Shown here piece by piece: positions 25,543 to 34,952 of a stretch of 64,000 nt of DNA. Both the position numbers and the translations under genes were made by a program. Under the pieces are notes generated by a model. The model did not search any database. It had not been told where the DNA came from and was given only the letters and a program-made list of their open reading frames with translations. Each line of letters opens with the position of its first letter. Positions within the stretch are counted from its first letter, which is position 1. Source of the stretch: Vreelandella andesensis (lineage in GTDB: Bacteria; Pseudomonadota; Gammaproteobacteria; Pseudomonadales; Halomonadaceae); NCBI RefSeq assembly GCF_003989795.1, contig NZ_RZHG01000027.1:1-64000 (forward strand), in the 5' to 3' direction.

Positions 25543-25589
25543 GCTTTCTAGCAAGTAACCCTCTAGCAAGTAACCCTTCTAGCAATTAC
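25531..25589. repeat. Four tandem copies spanning the tsdA stop codon
   Basis: Copies of TCTAGCAAGTAACCC (15-16 bp) begin at 25531, 25547, 25562 and 25578, with small differences. The first contains the last three codons and the TAA of tsdA; the next two repeat the TAA. Confidence 0.95.
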
Positions 25590-25600
25590 TTGTAGTGACA

Positions 25601-25633
25601 TTAGCCTGCGGTGGTATTCGCACCGCAGGCTAA
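25601..25633. terminator. Bidirectional terminator between tsdA and the dsbG-like gene
   Basis: A 13-bp perfect inverted repeat TTAGCCTGCGGTG/CACCGCAGGCTAA with a 7-base loop lies between two convergent genes. The T tract is short on both sides. Confidence 0.75.
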
Positions 25634-25652
25634 CTACTGGTAGTTGACTGCG

Positions 25653-26432
25653 CTAAGGTGATTCGTTGCCCATCATTTCAATTAAGCGCTCGTCGCTTGG
25701 TAGGCCCTGAATCCGGTCGATGCGTAAATTGCCACTCTCGGTTTCGCGCTGGAAGGCGCTGGTAGGCGTAGCGTACAGGCCTAGTTCCTCGAAAAGTTGG
25801 TTATTGGCGTACACTTGCTCTTCAATATCTCTTGGCTGGGCGCTCGCTGCAAGCATATCGCCTTTGCTGTGGTCATGTAGCGCGGCAGAAGGGTCCTCCG
25901 CACCTAGCAGAGTGGCCGCCAGGGCAGGGCTATTCGGCGCTAATATTCCCACCATAATATGGCGCAGCTGCACCTCACCTGCTTCTACCCAGGGGCGGCT
26001 TTGTTGCCATAGCTGACGACAGTAGGGACAGTTGGCATCGGTAAAGGTATAAATCACCCGAGGTGCATTCTCGTCGCCATCCTGAATCCAGTGGCTTTCT
26101 TCCAGTAATTCCCAGGTTTGCGCTTCCAGCGGTACTCGGACATGTTCATCTAGCTGTGCTTCGGTGAGATCGTTGCCCTGACCATCCATCAACGTGCCGA
26201 TAATGGCATGCTCGCCATCAGGGGTTAAATAAATCGCCATATCCCGGCCCTGCACGCTAGCACCGTAACCGCGCATGCCCCCCGGTGCCTCAAATTGGTC
26301 GTGAATCGTCAGCCCCTGGTTAGCTAGCGCTTGAACCGGCGCAGGCAGTTCTTCGGCATAGCCCGCCGATGCAGTGCCAAGGCTCGTTAAGAGTAATAAA
26401 CTGCTTACCCGAGATAGGGAAAAATATTTCAT
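25653..26432 (-). CDS. Periplasmic disulfide isomerase/oxidoreductase (DsbG/DsbC-like)
   Basis: The 259-residue protein has a signal peptide (1 to about 27), an N-terminal dimerisation-type domain and a thioredoxin fold with active site CPYC in FTDANCPYCRQLW. Size and layout fit DsbG/DsbC. An AAGGAC ribosome site fixes the ATG at 26432. It is downstream of the TlpA-like gene on the same strand, 69 bases away, suggesting an operon for periplasmic thiol redox. It may assist cytochrome maturation or repair of oxidised cysteines next to the sulfur enzymes. Confidence 0.87.
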   Translation of the reverse strand: MKYFSLSRVSSLLLLTSLGTASAGYAEELPAPVQALANQGLTIHDQFEAPGGMRGYGASVQGRDMAIYLTPDGEHAIIGTLMDGQGNDLTEAQLDEHVRVPLEAQTWELLEESHWIQDGDENAPRVIYTFTDANCPYCRQLWQQSRPWVEAGEVQLRHIMVGILAPNSPALAATLLGAEDPSAALHDHSKGDMLAASAQPRDIEEQVYANNQLFEELGLYATPTSAFQRETESGNLRIDRIQGLPSDERLIEMMGNESP

Positions 26433-26501
26433 GGGTATGTCCTTATATAAAAGATACGCAAAGTTAACCACTGGTTTTATGAGCCAGGATAAGAGGCTGA
26501 C

Positions 26502-27317
26502 TTAACGTAAACGTTCCAAGCCTTGTTGAAGGGTTGCTTTGGAAAGTTCGCCAAAATGCGTGTTAACGAGCTTTCCTTCCATGTTGTAAAAAAGGGTTGT
26601 TGGCATTGCGTGAGCGCCCGTCGCTTTACCCAATGCATTGCGTTGGTCAAGCCACACGTTAACCAGTGAAAGGTCGTACTGGTTCATAAATGTTTCAATA
26701 TGTTGAGCGCTTTCCCCTTGGTTAACGAACACAAATGTGATGCCTTGTTCGGCGTTTTGAGCTTCCTCAAAAACAGGCATTTCTCGAATGCAGGGTGGGC
26801 ACCAGCTCGCCCAGAGGTTCACAACCATAGGTTGCTGCTGCTGTTCAGAGAGCTGGGGCAAGCTAATAGGATTGCCGCTGCGGTCTGTGAGAATCATGCC
26901 TGGGAGGGGACGCGCCTGCTGGTCGATAAATATAGCGCTGCCAGCGATCAGCCCCCAAGTGAGGGAGCCTGCCAGCAACGCACCGCTTAAAGGCCAGCGT
27001 TGGCGAGAAGAACGCCATAGCACCCAGCTTGCATAGCCAAGTCCAGCAATGACACCGCCCGCTAAATCAAAGCCACCATCACGAATATCTAACCGTGAAA
27101 TAATACCGTCATACGCACCCCAATAGCGCACTACAAACATGGCCCTAGCGGCGATGAAGGAAATGAAAAGTATCGTTATAAGCGTATCGCTAACTGCCGT
27201 ATTGTATCGCCGCCCCAGTAGCGCACCCACCAGAAGCGCCATCAAAAAAGCCAGTACAATAACAAGTTGATGAACGCTAAAGCCCATGGGGCCAATCGCA
27301 ATGCTTTGCTGTAGCAT
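26502..27317 (-). CDS. TlpA-like thioredoxin with polytopic membrane N-terminus
   Basis: The 271-residue protein has about four membrane helices in the first 130 residues (including an AARAMFVVRYW segment reminiscent of the Lgt diacylglyceryl transferase core). A periplasmic thioredoxin domain follows, with active site CPPC in NLWASWCPPCIREMP and a cis-Pro region AMPTTLF. This Lgt-like/TlpA fusion is seen in other gammaproteobacteria near DsbG genes. It probably supplies electrons to periplasmic disulfide proteins, but how the membrane part is reduced is not shown by the sequence. Confidence 0.83.
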   Translation of the reverse strand: MLQQSIAIGPMGFSVHQLVIVLAFLMALLVGALLGRRYNTAVSDTLITILFISFIAARAMFVVRYWGAYDGIISRLDIRDGGFDLAGGVIAGLGYASWVLWRSSRQRWPLSGALLAGSLTWGLIAGSAIFIDQQARPLPGMILTDRSGNPISLPQLSEQQQQPMVVNLWASWCPPCIREMPVFEEAQNAEQGITFVFVNQGESAQHIETFMNQYDLSLVNVWLDQRNALGKATGAHAMPTTLFYNMEGKLVNTHFGELSKATLQQGLERLR

Positions 27318-27423
27318 GATTAATGACTATCTCAGTCAGTGATTAGTCTTTTTAGTATCTCTGCCGAAGATTATTTGACGATTATATTGCCTGTTACTGA
27401 GACGTTATGCCGCAACGCATGCT

Positions 27424-29193
27424 TCATGCTTCTGTCACCATCCATCTTATTGCATAGGGTGGGAGCGCGGTTTCTTCCTCGGAATTTTGTAGATCTAAAT
27501 CACGCCATGCGTGTTGGCTAAGTGCCTGCTCAAGGGCTGCTCCTACGTTATCTAATGGCAGCAGCGTATCGGTGACATTAAATAGGGCAAGTAGACGGCG
27601 TCCATCATGAAGTGGTCCTCGCTCAATGGCGAGCAGTTCAGGCGGCGTAGGCAGTACGCGTTGCGCGGCATTGGGGTGAAAGCAGGGTTCCGCACGTCTT
27701 AATTCAAGCAGCCGGCTGAGTGCACGAAACACATCGTGAGTTGGCGTTGAAGGGCTGTCAAGTAACACGGCTAACTCGTCACGTTGCCAGCGGCGACGAT
27801 TGATTGAGCGTAAGCGACCGCTTCGTTCTACTCCTTCAACATCGTTTAAAGTACCCGTCAGGGTATGGATATAGAGGGCGGGAATGCCTTGTAGAGTGAG
27901 CATGATGGCTTGGCTACAAAGGAAACGGGCAATTTGCCAGGGATCTGGCCCTCTTCGTGTGCCACGCATGGCCTCAAACCACGTAATATTGATTTCGTAA
28001 GGCGAGTCACTGCCATCAGGGTTGCTTCGCATGCTGACAAAGCCCCCAAAGCGATGCATCAGTTCTAACAGTGCATCTCGCTCATGGTCGGGGAGTAATC
28101 CTTCCAAAGGGCGCACGCCAATACCATCATGGCTCGCGGTGAAGTTTAAATAGGTGCAGTGCTTGGGGAGTATTGGCAAGCTGGCCAGCCATGTCTGAAG
28201 AGTGGTGGCTTCACCGCGGGTAAGCGTATGCAATAACAGCGGAGGCAGGGCGAACTGATAGACCATATGAGCTTCGTCGGGTGCTCCTTGCGCTAGCCGT
28301 TCTAGGCCAAAGTAGCTGATGTTTTCTGCATGAGGGACATTGGTCTCGGTAATGATTAGCGTGCCGGGGGATATCTCATCCACAATGGCGCGCAGTAAAC
28401 GGACAACTGTATGGGTTTCAGGAAGGTGGATACAGGGCGTTCCCAAACGCTTCCATAAAAACGCCACCGCATCCAAGCGAATAATGCGCACGCCCTGTTG
28501 GAGGTAAAACAGCAAAATGCCAACAAATTCTAGCAATACATCGGGGTTTTCAAAGTTTAAATCAATTTGATCTTCCGAGAAGGTCGCCCATACATGGCGA
28601 GTGCCTCGGCGGGTAGAAATGGGCACTAGCAATGGACTGCTGCGTGGCCGAATAACCTCTGAAACATCGGTTTCTGGGTCAACTTCAATAAAGTAATCGC
28701 GGCCTGGCAGGCTGCCGGTTAAATAATCCACAAACCACAATGACTCGCGAGACACGTGGTTAAGCACTAGATCTGCCATTACGTCATAATGGCTTGCCAG
28801 CTCGCGAATGTGCTCCCACTCGCCTAACTCTGGATTAACTTCTCGGTAGTGAATAACTGAGAAACCGTCATCGCTACTCCAAGGAAAAAAGGGCAGTACA
28901 TGTACGCCGCTAATGCGCTCGCCCAGATAGCGTTGAAGAAATTCATTAAGCACCGCAAGAGGAGGCGCGTCCTCTGCCACAATCGAATCACCGTAACTAA
29001 TGACCCATTGATCTTTTTCGCTCCACATTGGTGCGTTACCGCCTTCAGCCGTTGTGTTTTCTGTGCTGGCTGGCGCTTGTGACGCGTGGCGAAAGTGCTT
29101 TATGTGTTGTCCAAGGCGGCGCTGTACCTCGCTGGCGCGGGGGCCATAAAGGTGCGAAAGGAATTGCTGGACCGTCTGCTCAAATGGGGTCAT
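27424..29193 (-). CDS. Glucosylglycerate phosphorylase-type GH13 enzyme (sucrose phosphorylase subfamily)
   Basis: The 589-residue protein belongs to the GH13 subfamily 18 (sucrose-phosphorylase-like). Visible marks are VHVLPFFPWSSDDGFSVIHY, DLVLNHVSRES, nucleophile Asp241 in RLDAVAFLWK, acid/base Glu283 in IITETNVPHAE, and the FTASHDGIGVRPLEG block. Members related to E. coli YcjM act on glucosylglycerate, releasing glucose 1-phosphate and glycerate. Given gpgS/gpgP in the same window, that is the likely substrate. Sucrose phosphorylase or glucosylglycerol phosphorylase are the alternatives. It reads toward the Tlp/Dsb genes and may share transcripts with them. Confidence 0.85.
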   Translation of the reverse strand: MTPFEQTVQQFLSHLYGPRASEVQRRLGQHIKHFRHASQAPASTENTTAEGGNAPMWSEKDQWVISYGDSIVAEDAPPLAVLNEFLQRYLGERISGVHVLPFFPWSSDDGFSVIHYREVNPELGEWEHIRELASHYDVMADLVLNHVSRESLWFVDYLTGSLPGRDYFIEVDPETDVSEVIRPRSSPLLVPISTRRGTRHVWATFSEDQIDLNFENPDVLLEFVGILLFYLQQGVRIIRLDAVAFLWKRLGTPCIHLPETHTVVRLLRAIVDEISPGTLIITETNVPHAENISYFGLERLAQGAPDEAHMVYQFALPPLLLHTLTRGEATTLQTWLASLPILPKHCTYLNFTASHDGIGVRPLEGLLPDHERDALLELMHRFGGFVSMRSNPDGSDSPYEINITWFEAMRGTRRGPDPWQIARFLCSQAIMLTLQGIPALYIHTLTGTLNDVEGVERSGRLRSINRRRWQRDELAVLLDSPSTPTHDVFRALSRLLELRRAEPCFHPNAAQRVLPTPPELLAIERGPLHDGRRLLALFNVTDTLLPLDNVGAALEQALSQHAWRDLDLQNSEEETALPPYAIRWMVTEA

Positions 29194-29227
29194 AGGGGTG
29201 TCCTCTTAAACAACCTACGACAAACGC

Positions 29228-29244
29228 TGCAGCTTGTGTGCCAA
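29228..29244 (-). promoter_or_regulatory. Sigma-54-like promoter of the phosphorylase gene
   Basis: Read on the minus strand, TTGGCACACAAGCTGCA has GG and GC separated by exactly 10 bases and an exact TGGCAC core at -24. It lies 35 bases before the ATG. It differs from the element before gpgP at only three of 17 positions. Confidence 0.6.
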
Positions 29245-29435
29245 ATCGTTACAATGCTAGGTTAGCGCTGCGTTTAATGAAGCGACGATTTTTGTTTTTT
29301 GTTTGCAAGCGCCCATAAACTGCATGTCGTTGTAGCGTGTGTACTTCGCTGCTAATAATAGTTCACAACATGCTTATATGTGCCGTTATCCGCACAGACT
29401 GACACGCTGCACGTACTGACAACAGGTTGACTGCC

Positions 29436-29918
29436 ATGCATTGCCCTTTTTGTGGTGCTAATGATACTAGAGTGACCGACTCGCGGCTGGTAGCCGACGG
29501 TGACCAAGTGCGCCGTCGCCGCCAATGCGTTAGCTGCAATGAACGCTTCACCACCTATGAAACTGCAGAACTTATTATGCCGAGGGTCGTTAAATCCGAC
29601 GGTTCTCGCGAGACGTTTAACGAGAGCAAGTTGCGGGCAGGCATGTTGCGAGCGCTTGAAAAGCGTCCGGTAAGTGCCGAGGCAATTGAAGCTGCTGTCG
29701 AGCGCATCCGCCAATCGCTACGTGCCCGTGGGGATCGCGAAGTTAATGCGCGCGATATTGGTGAAGCCGTTATGAAAGCGTTGAGCAAACTTGATCAAGT
29801 CGCTTATATCCGTTTTGCGTCGGTATACCGGAAGTTTCAGGATTTAGACGAATTTCGCGCTGAGATAGATCGTCTTTCTCAAGACCCCGGCGATCAGCAT
29901 CGCGGAGAAGGTTCATGA
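29436..29918 (+). CDS. nrdR: Transcriptional repressor NrdR
   Basis: The 160-residue repressor controls ribonucleotide reductase genes. The zinc ribbon has Cys3, Cys6, Cys31 and Cys34 (MHCPFC and CVSC), followed by an ATP-cone domain with [14 protein letters not shown]. The ATG at 29436 gives the usual N-terminus; an in-frame TTG three codons upstream is rejected. It overlaps ribD by 4 bases, the common gammaproteobacterial order. Confidence 0.97.
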   Translation: MHCPFCGANDTRVTDSRLVADGDQVRRRRQCVSCNERFTTYETAELIMPRVVKSDGSRETFNESKLRAGMLRALEKRPVSAEAIEAAVERIRQSLRARGDREVNARDIGEAVMKALSKLDQVAYIRFASVYRKFQDLDEFRAEIDRLSQDPGDQHRGEGS

Positions 29919-31081
29919 AAGAGTCGATGGAGAAGCGTTTTACTAGCGCTGATTATCACTTCATGGCGCGTGCCCTACAGTTGGCGGCAAAGGGGCTTTA
30001 TACGGCAGACCCTAACCCCCGAGTAGGCTGTGTGATTGTTCGTTACGATCAGCATACTGAAGGGCAGGTGGTTGGCGAGGGCTTTCATCTTCGCGCAGGT
30101 GAACCTCATGCAGAAATTCACGCGCTTAACGCGGCTGGCGCAGCGGCTGAAGGCGCAACGGCTTATGTCACGCTGGAACCTTGTTCTCATACAGGTCGCA
30201 CTGGCCCTTGTGCGGTTGCGTTAGCAGATGCCAACGTTGCTCGCGTGGTCATCGCAATGGTTGATCCTAACCCCTGCGTTAGTGGAGGCGGTATCAAGCG
30301 GCTACAAGAAGCAGGCATTCAGGTAAATGTTGGTTTGCTAGAGCAAGATGCACGTGCGTTGAACCCTGGGTTTATTTCCCGTATGCAGCGTAACCGGCCC
30401 TTTGTACGCTTGAAAATGGCCATGAGCCTGGATGGCCGCACTGCCATGGGCTCGGGGGAGTCGCAATGGATTACTGGCCCGGAAGCCCGTAGTCAAGTAC
30501 AGCGCTTACGGGCTCGTTCAAACGCTATTTTAAGCGGCGTTGAGTCCGTTATCATGGATGATTCTCGGCTGACAGTGCGGGCTGATCAGCTGGCGCTTGA
30601 TAATGCGGAGGTGATCACTCAGCAGCAGCCGTTGCGCGTTATTTTGGACTCGCGCTTGCGGTTACCGTTAGCAGCTGCTTGCCTTCGTGAGCCAGGTCGC
30701 ACACTAATTATCACTACTGAACACCACAGTGAAGAAAAACGCCAAAAGTTGGAAGCCGCAGGGGCTGATATAAAGGTGTTGCCTGCGGATCAACAAGGTC
30801 GAATCGATCTTGTGAACATGCTGAGTTGGCTGGCTGAGCATGAGCAAATAAATGAGCTGCTTGTTGAAACCGGCGCAACTCTGGCAGGCGCGTTGTTAGA
30901 TGCAAATATGGTGGATGAGCTGCAGCTATTTGTTGCCCCTACGCTTTTAGGAGGCGAGGCCAGACCACTGTTTGCGTTGCCTGGCATGACCCGCATGGCC
31001 GACCAAAAACGGGTGACTATTAAAGAAATTCGAGCCGTTGGGAGTGATTGGCGAATAATCGCTGAACCGCGTACCGACTAG
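29915..31081 (+). CDS. ribD: Riboflavin biosynthesis deaminase/reductase
   Basis: The 388-residue bifunctional enzyme has an N-terminal deaminase domain with the zinc site HAEIHAL and [13 protein letters not shown]-terminal reductase domain (from about 155) begins [28 protein letters not shown]. It performs the second and third steps of riboflavin synthesis. The start overlaps nrdR. Both domains look intact. Confidence 0.97.
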   Translation: MKESMEKRFTSADYHFMARALQLAAKGLYTADPNPRVGCVIVRYDQHTEGQVVGEGFHLRAGEPHAEIHALNAAGAAAEGATAYVTLEPCSHTGRTGPCAVALADANVARVVIAMVDPNPCVSGGGIKRLQEAGIQVNVGLLEQDARALNPGFISRMQRNRPFVRLKMAMSLDGRTAMGSGESQWITGPEARSQVQRLRARSNAILSGVESVIMDDSRLTVRADQLALDNAEVITQQQPLRVILDSRLRLPLAAACLREPGRTLIITTEHHSEEKRQKLEAAGADIKVLPADQQGRIDLVNMLSWLAEHEQINELLVETGATLAGALLDANMVDELQLFVAPTLLGGEARPLFALPGMTRMADQKRVTIKEIRAVGSDWRIIAEPRTD

Positions 31082-31154
31082 CGCGCGAGGCCAGAGCAAG
31101 GTACCCTGACGCGCGAAATCGCATCTATTTGCGACCACTTATTTAGGAGATTCC

Positions 31155-32321
31155 ATGGCGCATTCCTCTTCAGAAGGTTTGTCCCCTATCGCTGAGCTGG
31201 TGGAAGATATTCGCCAGGGCAAAATGGTGATTCTCATGGATGATGAGGATCGCGAAAACGAAGGCGATATCATCATGGCGGCCGAAAAAGTTCAGGCCGA
31301 GCATATCAACTTCATGGCGCGCTATGCCTGCGGACTCATCTGCATGCCAATGACCCGCGAGCGTTGTGAGCAGCTAAACCTGCCGCTTATGGTGCGTGAC
31401 AATGGCTCTGGGTTCGGCACTAAGTTTACGCTCTCCATTGAAGCGACCGAAGGGGTGACCACCGGCATCTCAGCCGCTGATCGTGCGCGTACTGTTCAAG
31501 CGGCAGTCGCGACGAATGCCAAGCCGTCGGATATCGTACAGCCTGGGCATATTTTTCCGCTGATGGCTGAACCGGGCGGCGTTCTGCGTCGTGCTGGACA
31601 TACGGAAGCCGCTTGTGATTTGGCCTCATTAGCGGGCTGCGATCCCAGCGGCGTCATCTGCGAAATTATGAACGACGATGGCAGCATGGCGCGTCGTCCT
31701 GAGCTTGAAGTATTTGCGAAAAAACATGGTATTAAAATTGGCACGATTGCTGATTTAATTCACTACCGAATCGTCAATGAACAAACGATTGATCCGGTTG
31801 AAACGACCAGCGTGATGACGACCCATGGGGAACTGGCACTGCATGTATTCCGTGACCGCATACAAGGTGCCCACCACTTAGCGTTAGTAAAGGGTCAGCC
31901 GACGCCTGAGCAGGCGACGACTGTACGTGTTCACTTAGCGGATACACTGCGTGATATCGTAGGGTTGATGAAAGGCGAACAGTGCCGCTGGGATTCACAT
32001 CGTGCGTTGGAAGAAATCGCTAATGCATCTGCGGGTGTCTTTGTGCTGATTGATGATGGTCGTCCTCACCAAGACCTAAAAGATCAGCTCGATATTTTTC
32101 TGGATCGCGTGCGTCAACCGCGTACCAGTGATTCAGATGGGTCAGGTAACTACTTAACGATTGGTACTGGCTCGCAAATCCTACGCCGTTTAGGGGTAGG
32201 CAAAATGCGGCTACTCAGCTCACCGTGGAAATTTTCAGCGCTCTCTGGTTTTGATCTCGAAGTTGTCGAGCGTTTGGGGCCAAATGACACGGCGTATGAG
32301 CCAACTTCTCAGCAGGAATAA
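31155..32321 (+). CDS. ribBX: Dihydroxybutanone phosphate synthase with degenerate RibA-like domain (RibBX)
   Basis: The N-terminal 200 residues form an intact RibB with acidic [11 protein letters not shown] and the [12 protein letters not shown] and [12 protein letters not shown] blocks. It makes 3,4-dihydroxy-2-butanone 4-phosphate from ribulose 5-phosphate. The C-terminal half has the GTP cyclohydrolase II fold length but lacks the GSxRCDCG-type zinc cysteines, so it should not be an active RibA. Such RibBX hybrids are known in gammaproteobacteria. A separate ribA must exist outside the window. An AGGAG ribosome site precedes the ATG. Confidence 0.93.
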   Translation: MAHSSSEGLSPIAELVEDIRQGKMVILMDDEDRENEGDIIMAAEKVQAEHINFMARYACGLICMPMTRERCEQLNLPLMVRDNGSGFGTKFTLSIEATEGVTTGISAADRARTVQAAVATNAKPSDIVQPGHIFPLMAEPGGVLRRAGHTEAACDLASLAGCDPSGVICEIMNDDGSMARRPELEVFAKKHGIKIGTIADLIHYRIVNEQTIDPVETTSVMTTHGELALHVFRDRIQGAHHLALVKGQPTPEQATTVRVHLADTLRDIVGLMKGEQCRWDSHRALEEIANASAGVFVLIDDGRPHQDLKDQLDIFLDRVRQPRTSDSDGSGNYLTIGTGSQILRRLGVGKMRLLSSPWKFSALSGFDLEVVERLGPNDTAYEPTSQQE

Positions 32322-32325
32322 ATTG

Positions 32326-32814
32326 ATGCAATCCCTTTCGCAAGTTGAAGGCACTTTTGTGGATGTTGATGGCCGTTATGTCATCGTTGTAGGTCGTTTT
32401 AACCACCATGTGGTGGACAGTTTGGTGGAAGGCGCTATCGATAGCCTGACACGCCACGGCGTTGATGCGGATAATATTCACCTTGTCCACGTCCCGGGTG
32501 CTTGGGAACTGCCGCTGGCAGTAAAACGTGTACTCAAGGTCATGAAGCCCGATGCGGTTATCGCACTGGGTGCTGTCATTCGTGGTGGTACGCCGCACTT
32601 TGAATATGTGGCTGGTGGCTGCAACACCGCCATTAATCATCTCCAGCTTGAGTTCGATACGCCGATCGCAAACGGTGTATTAACCGTTGAATCTATCGAG
32701 CAGGCAATTGAGCGCGCAGGCACCAAAGCCGGTAATAAAGGCACAGAAGCTGCAATGGCAGCGATGGAGATGGTGTCGCTGCTACGTGCATTGCCGTTAG
32801 GAGATAACCAATGA
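32326..32814 (+). CDS. ribH: Lumazine synthase
   Basis: The 162-residue enzyme condenses the RibD-pathway pyrimidine with the RibB product. Recognisable segments are [30 protein letters not shown] and [14 protein letters not shown]. The ATG at 32326 lies just after the ribBX stop with AGGA upstream; an earlier in-frame start inside ribBX is rejected because it adds residues foreign to the family. It overlaps nusB by 4 bases. Confidence 0.97.
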   Translation: MQSLSQVEGTFVDVDGRYVIVVGRFNHHVVDSLVEGAIDSLTRHGVDADNIHLVHVPGAWELPLAVKRVLKVMKPDAVIALGAVIRGGTPHFEYVAGGCNTAINHLQLEFDTPIANGVLTVESIEQAIERAGTKAGNKGTEAAMAAMEMVSLLRALPLGDNQ

Positions 32815-33314
32815 GCGAACGTCGTGAGCGTAAGCCCTCTGCCGCGCAGCAAGGGCGTCACGCTGCGCGTGAGCTGGCGGTTCAGGGGATTTACCAGTGG
32901 CAAATGACAGGTAAATCAATCACCACTATCGAAGCTGAGTTTCGCAGCCAAGTAGCGGATGATGACCTGGAAGATTACGAAAACTGGGTGAAGGTAATGG
33001 AAATCGCCGATAAGGCGCTTTTTCATGAGCTGCTGCATAACACGGTCAGGTTCAAAGCAGAATTAGACCGGGAAATTTCGCCGTTGCTCGACCGTCGCCT
33101 AGAGGACCTTGATGCTGTCGAGTTAGCCATTCTTCGCTTGGGTGCCTACGAGCTATCTCGGCGGATGGAAGTACCTTACCGAGTAGTGATTAACGAAGGC
33201 GTTGAGTTGGCCAAATCTTTTGGTGCCACCGACGGCCATAAATACGTGAACGGCATTCTCGATAAGCTAGCAAACCGCTTACGTAGTGCCGAAGTCAGCG
33301 CTCGCCGTCTGTAA
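32811..33314 (+). CDS. nusB: Transcription antitermination protein NusB
   Basis: This all-helical 167-residue protein has the family marks [13 protein letters not shown] near the start, [23 protein letters not shown] and [31 protein letters not shown]. With NusE/S10 it binds boxA RNA in rRNA antitermination. ribH-nusB-thiL-pgpA is a conserved gene order. Confidence 0.98.
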   Translation: MSERRERKPSAAQQGRHAARELAVQGIYQWQMTGKSITTIEAEFRSQVADDDLEDYENWVKVMEIADKALFHELLHNTVRFKAELDREISPLLDRRLEDLDAVELAILRLGAYELSRRMEVPYRVVINEGVELAKSFGATDGHKYVNGILDKLANRLRSAEVSARRL

Positions 33315-33349
33315 AGCGAGCCTCCTGATAATGCGTTTAAGGGGCCTTT

Positions 33350-34327
33350 GTGCTTGGCGAATTTGAACTGATTCAGCGTTACTTCATGCCGCTGCAGGAG
33401 GCGCACGCGACTGCTGGCATAGCGCTTGAAAATGGCGACGATGCAGCGCTTTTGGTGCCTCAAGCAGGTCAACAGCTTGTGGTCAGCGTTGATACATCGG
33501 TGAGTAACGTCCACTTCCCCCACGATGCCCCGGCACACGCGATAGGACATCGCGCACTGGCGGTGGCACTCAGTGATTTAGCGGCTATGGGGGCGACGTC
33601 TCGTTGGTGTCTGATGGCAATGACGCTGGATAAGCGTATCTTTAGCGGTCGTGCCACTGCTGAGCAGTGGTTATCAGGTTACGCTGAAGGGTTCCACGCG
33701 CTTTGCCAACAGCACGCCACTGCGTTGGTGGGTGGCGATGTCACTTCTGGGGCACTGACCATCGGTATCACGGTAATGGGCGAAGTGCCCACCGGCCAAG
33801 CGCTAACCCGAGCAGGCGCAAAAATTGGTGATGTTATTGCGGTGACGGGTACGCTGGGTGGCGCCGCGGGTGGCTTAGCGCTCTGGCGTCAAGGCGAGCG
33901 CGAGCTATCGCATCCGCTGTTAGCTCGCTATTTGTTACCTCAACCTCGTTTGGCTGCTGGTGTTGCATTGCGTGGCGTTGCGACAGCGGCATTAGATATT
34001 TCAGATGGCTTGTTAGCAGATTTAGCGCACTTGCGTAAGGCATCTAACGTCGGCTGTGCACTGGAGGCTGACGCGTTACCGCTAGCAGTTGGATTGCAAG
34101 AGACATTGGGCCATGATGGTGCGATTAAAGCCGCGTTGTCCGGTGGTGATGACTATGAACTGCTGGTGACCCTTACACCTAAGAATCTCGCTATTGCTCA
34201 GCAGCGGCTTGCCAATTTAGGCCTCTCGCTGACCGCGATAGGCCACTGTACGGAAACGCTAGGTGTCACTGGCGTCGCCGTTAGTGACTACGAAGGATGG
34301 CAGCATTTTAGCGGGGAAGCGCCATGA
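33350..34327 (+). CDS. thiL: Thiamine-monophosphate kinase
   Basis: The 325-residue ThiL phosphorylates thiamine monophosphate to the diphosphate. Visible blocks are GDDAALL, SVDTSVSNVHFP, ALSDLAAMGA, GGDVTSG and the C-terminal LSGGDDYELLVT. The start is GTG with AAGGGG upstream. It overlaps pgpA by 4 bases. Confidence 0.96.
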   Translation: MLGEFELIQRYFMPLQEAHATAGIALENGDDAALLVPQAGQQLVVSVDTSVSNVHFPHDAPAHAIGHRALAVALSDLAAMGATSRWCLMAMTLDKRIFSGRATAEQWLSGYAEGFHALCQQHATALVGGDVTSGALTIGITVMGEVPTGQALTRAGAKIGDVIAVTGTLGGAAGGLALWRQGERELSHPLLARYLLPQPRLAAGVALRGVATAALDISDGLLADLAHLRKASNVGCALEADALPLAVGLQETLGHDGAIKAALSGGDDYELLVTLTPKNLAIAQQRLANLGLSLTAIGHCTETLGVTGVAVSDYEGWQHFSGEAP

Positions 34328-34797
34328 ACCGAGCACCAGCGAGCGTTTGGCGTCGGCCAACCCATTTTTTTGCATTTGGCCTAGGCAGTGGTGCGGTGCC
34401 CTGGGCGCCAGGCACCTTCGGTACGTTGGCAGCCATTCCCTTTTACTGGATGATGGCCGACCTGCCATTGAACTGGTACCTGGGCATTGTTTTTGTTGCG
34501 TTTGTTGTTGGGGTTTGGTTGTGCGATAAAACCTCTCATGACTTAGGCGTACACGATCACTCCGGTATTGTTTGGGATGAGTTTGTTGGTTACTGGATAA
34601 CCATGGCCGCAGTGCCTTTTTCATGGGAAGCGGCACTATGGGGGTTCATCGTTTTTCGTATTTTCGATGTCTTCAAGCCGTGGCCCATTCGCTGGGCAGA
34701 CCGACGTGTTGCCGGCGGATTTGGCATTATGATTGATGACGTAATGGCGGGCATTTACGCGTGGAGTACGATGCATTTATGGTTTTGGCTTCACTAA
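34324..34797 (+). CDS. pgpA: Phosphatidylglycerophosphatase A
   Basis: The 157-residue inner-membrane phosphatase has GSGAVPWAPGTFGTLAAIP, the HDHSGIVWDEFVG segment with acidic residues, and a C-terminal DDVMAGIYA block. It removes phosphate from phosphatidylglycerol phosphate. It has several hydrophobic helices and ends the rib-nusB-thiL operon. Confidence 0.95.
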   Translation: MNRAPASVWRRPTHFFAFGLGSGAVPWAPGTFGTLAAIPFYWMMADLPLNWYLGIVFVAFVVGVWLCDKTSHDLGVHDHSGIVWDEFVGYWITMAAVPFSWEAALWGFIVFRIFDVFKPWPIRWADRRVAGGFGIMIDDVMAGIYAWSTMHLWFWLH

Positions 34798-34952
34798 TAA
34801 GCTTTTCGTTCAGGTCTGTCGGCAGTAATAGCCAGAAATAGGCAGATGAGCTACCGAATACAATAAAGAATGGATCTAAATAATCATTAAAAACTGATCA
34901 TGCAACGTCGGTGGCGAATGTCTCCAATCATGGGGGTGTTCAAGGAGATCGC

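Noticed and set aside
29360..29385. NrdR-box-like ACAT and ATGT inverted repeat upstream of nrdR
   Set aside because: Only four bases match in each arm and the core does not fit the consensus.
29194..29435. FMN riboswitch upstream of the riboflavin genes
   Set aside because: No long structured leader is seen before nrdR-ribD, and the gap before ribBX (73 bases) is too short for one.
31155..32321. Reading ribBX as a normal bifunctional RibBA
   Set aside because: The zinc-binding cysteines required for GTP cyclohydrolase II are absent.
34911..34952. Earlier start for the DUF945-like gene
   Set aside because: The AAGGAG site and the membrane helix both point to the ATG at 34953.
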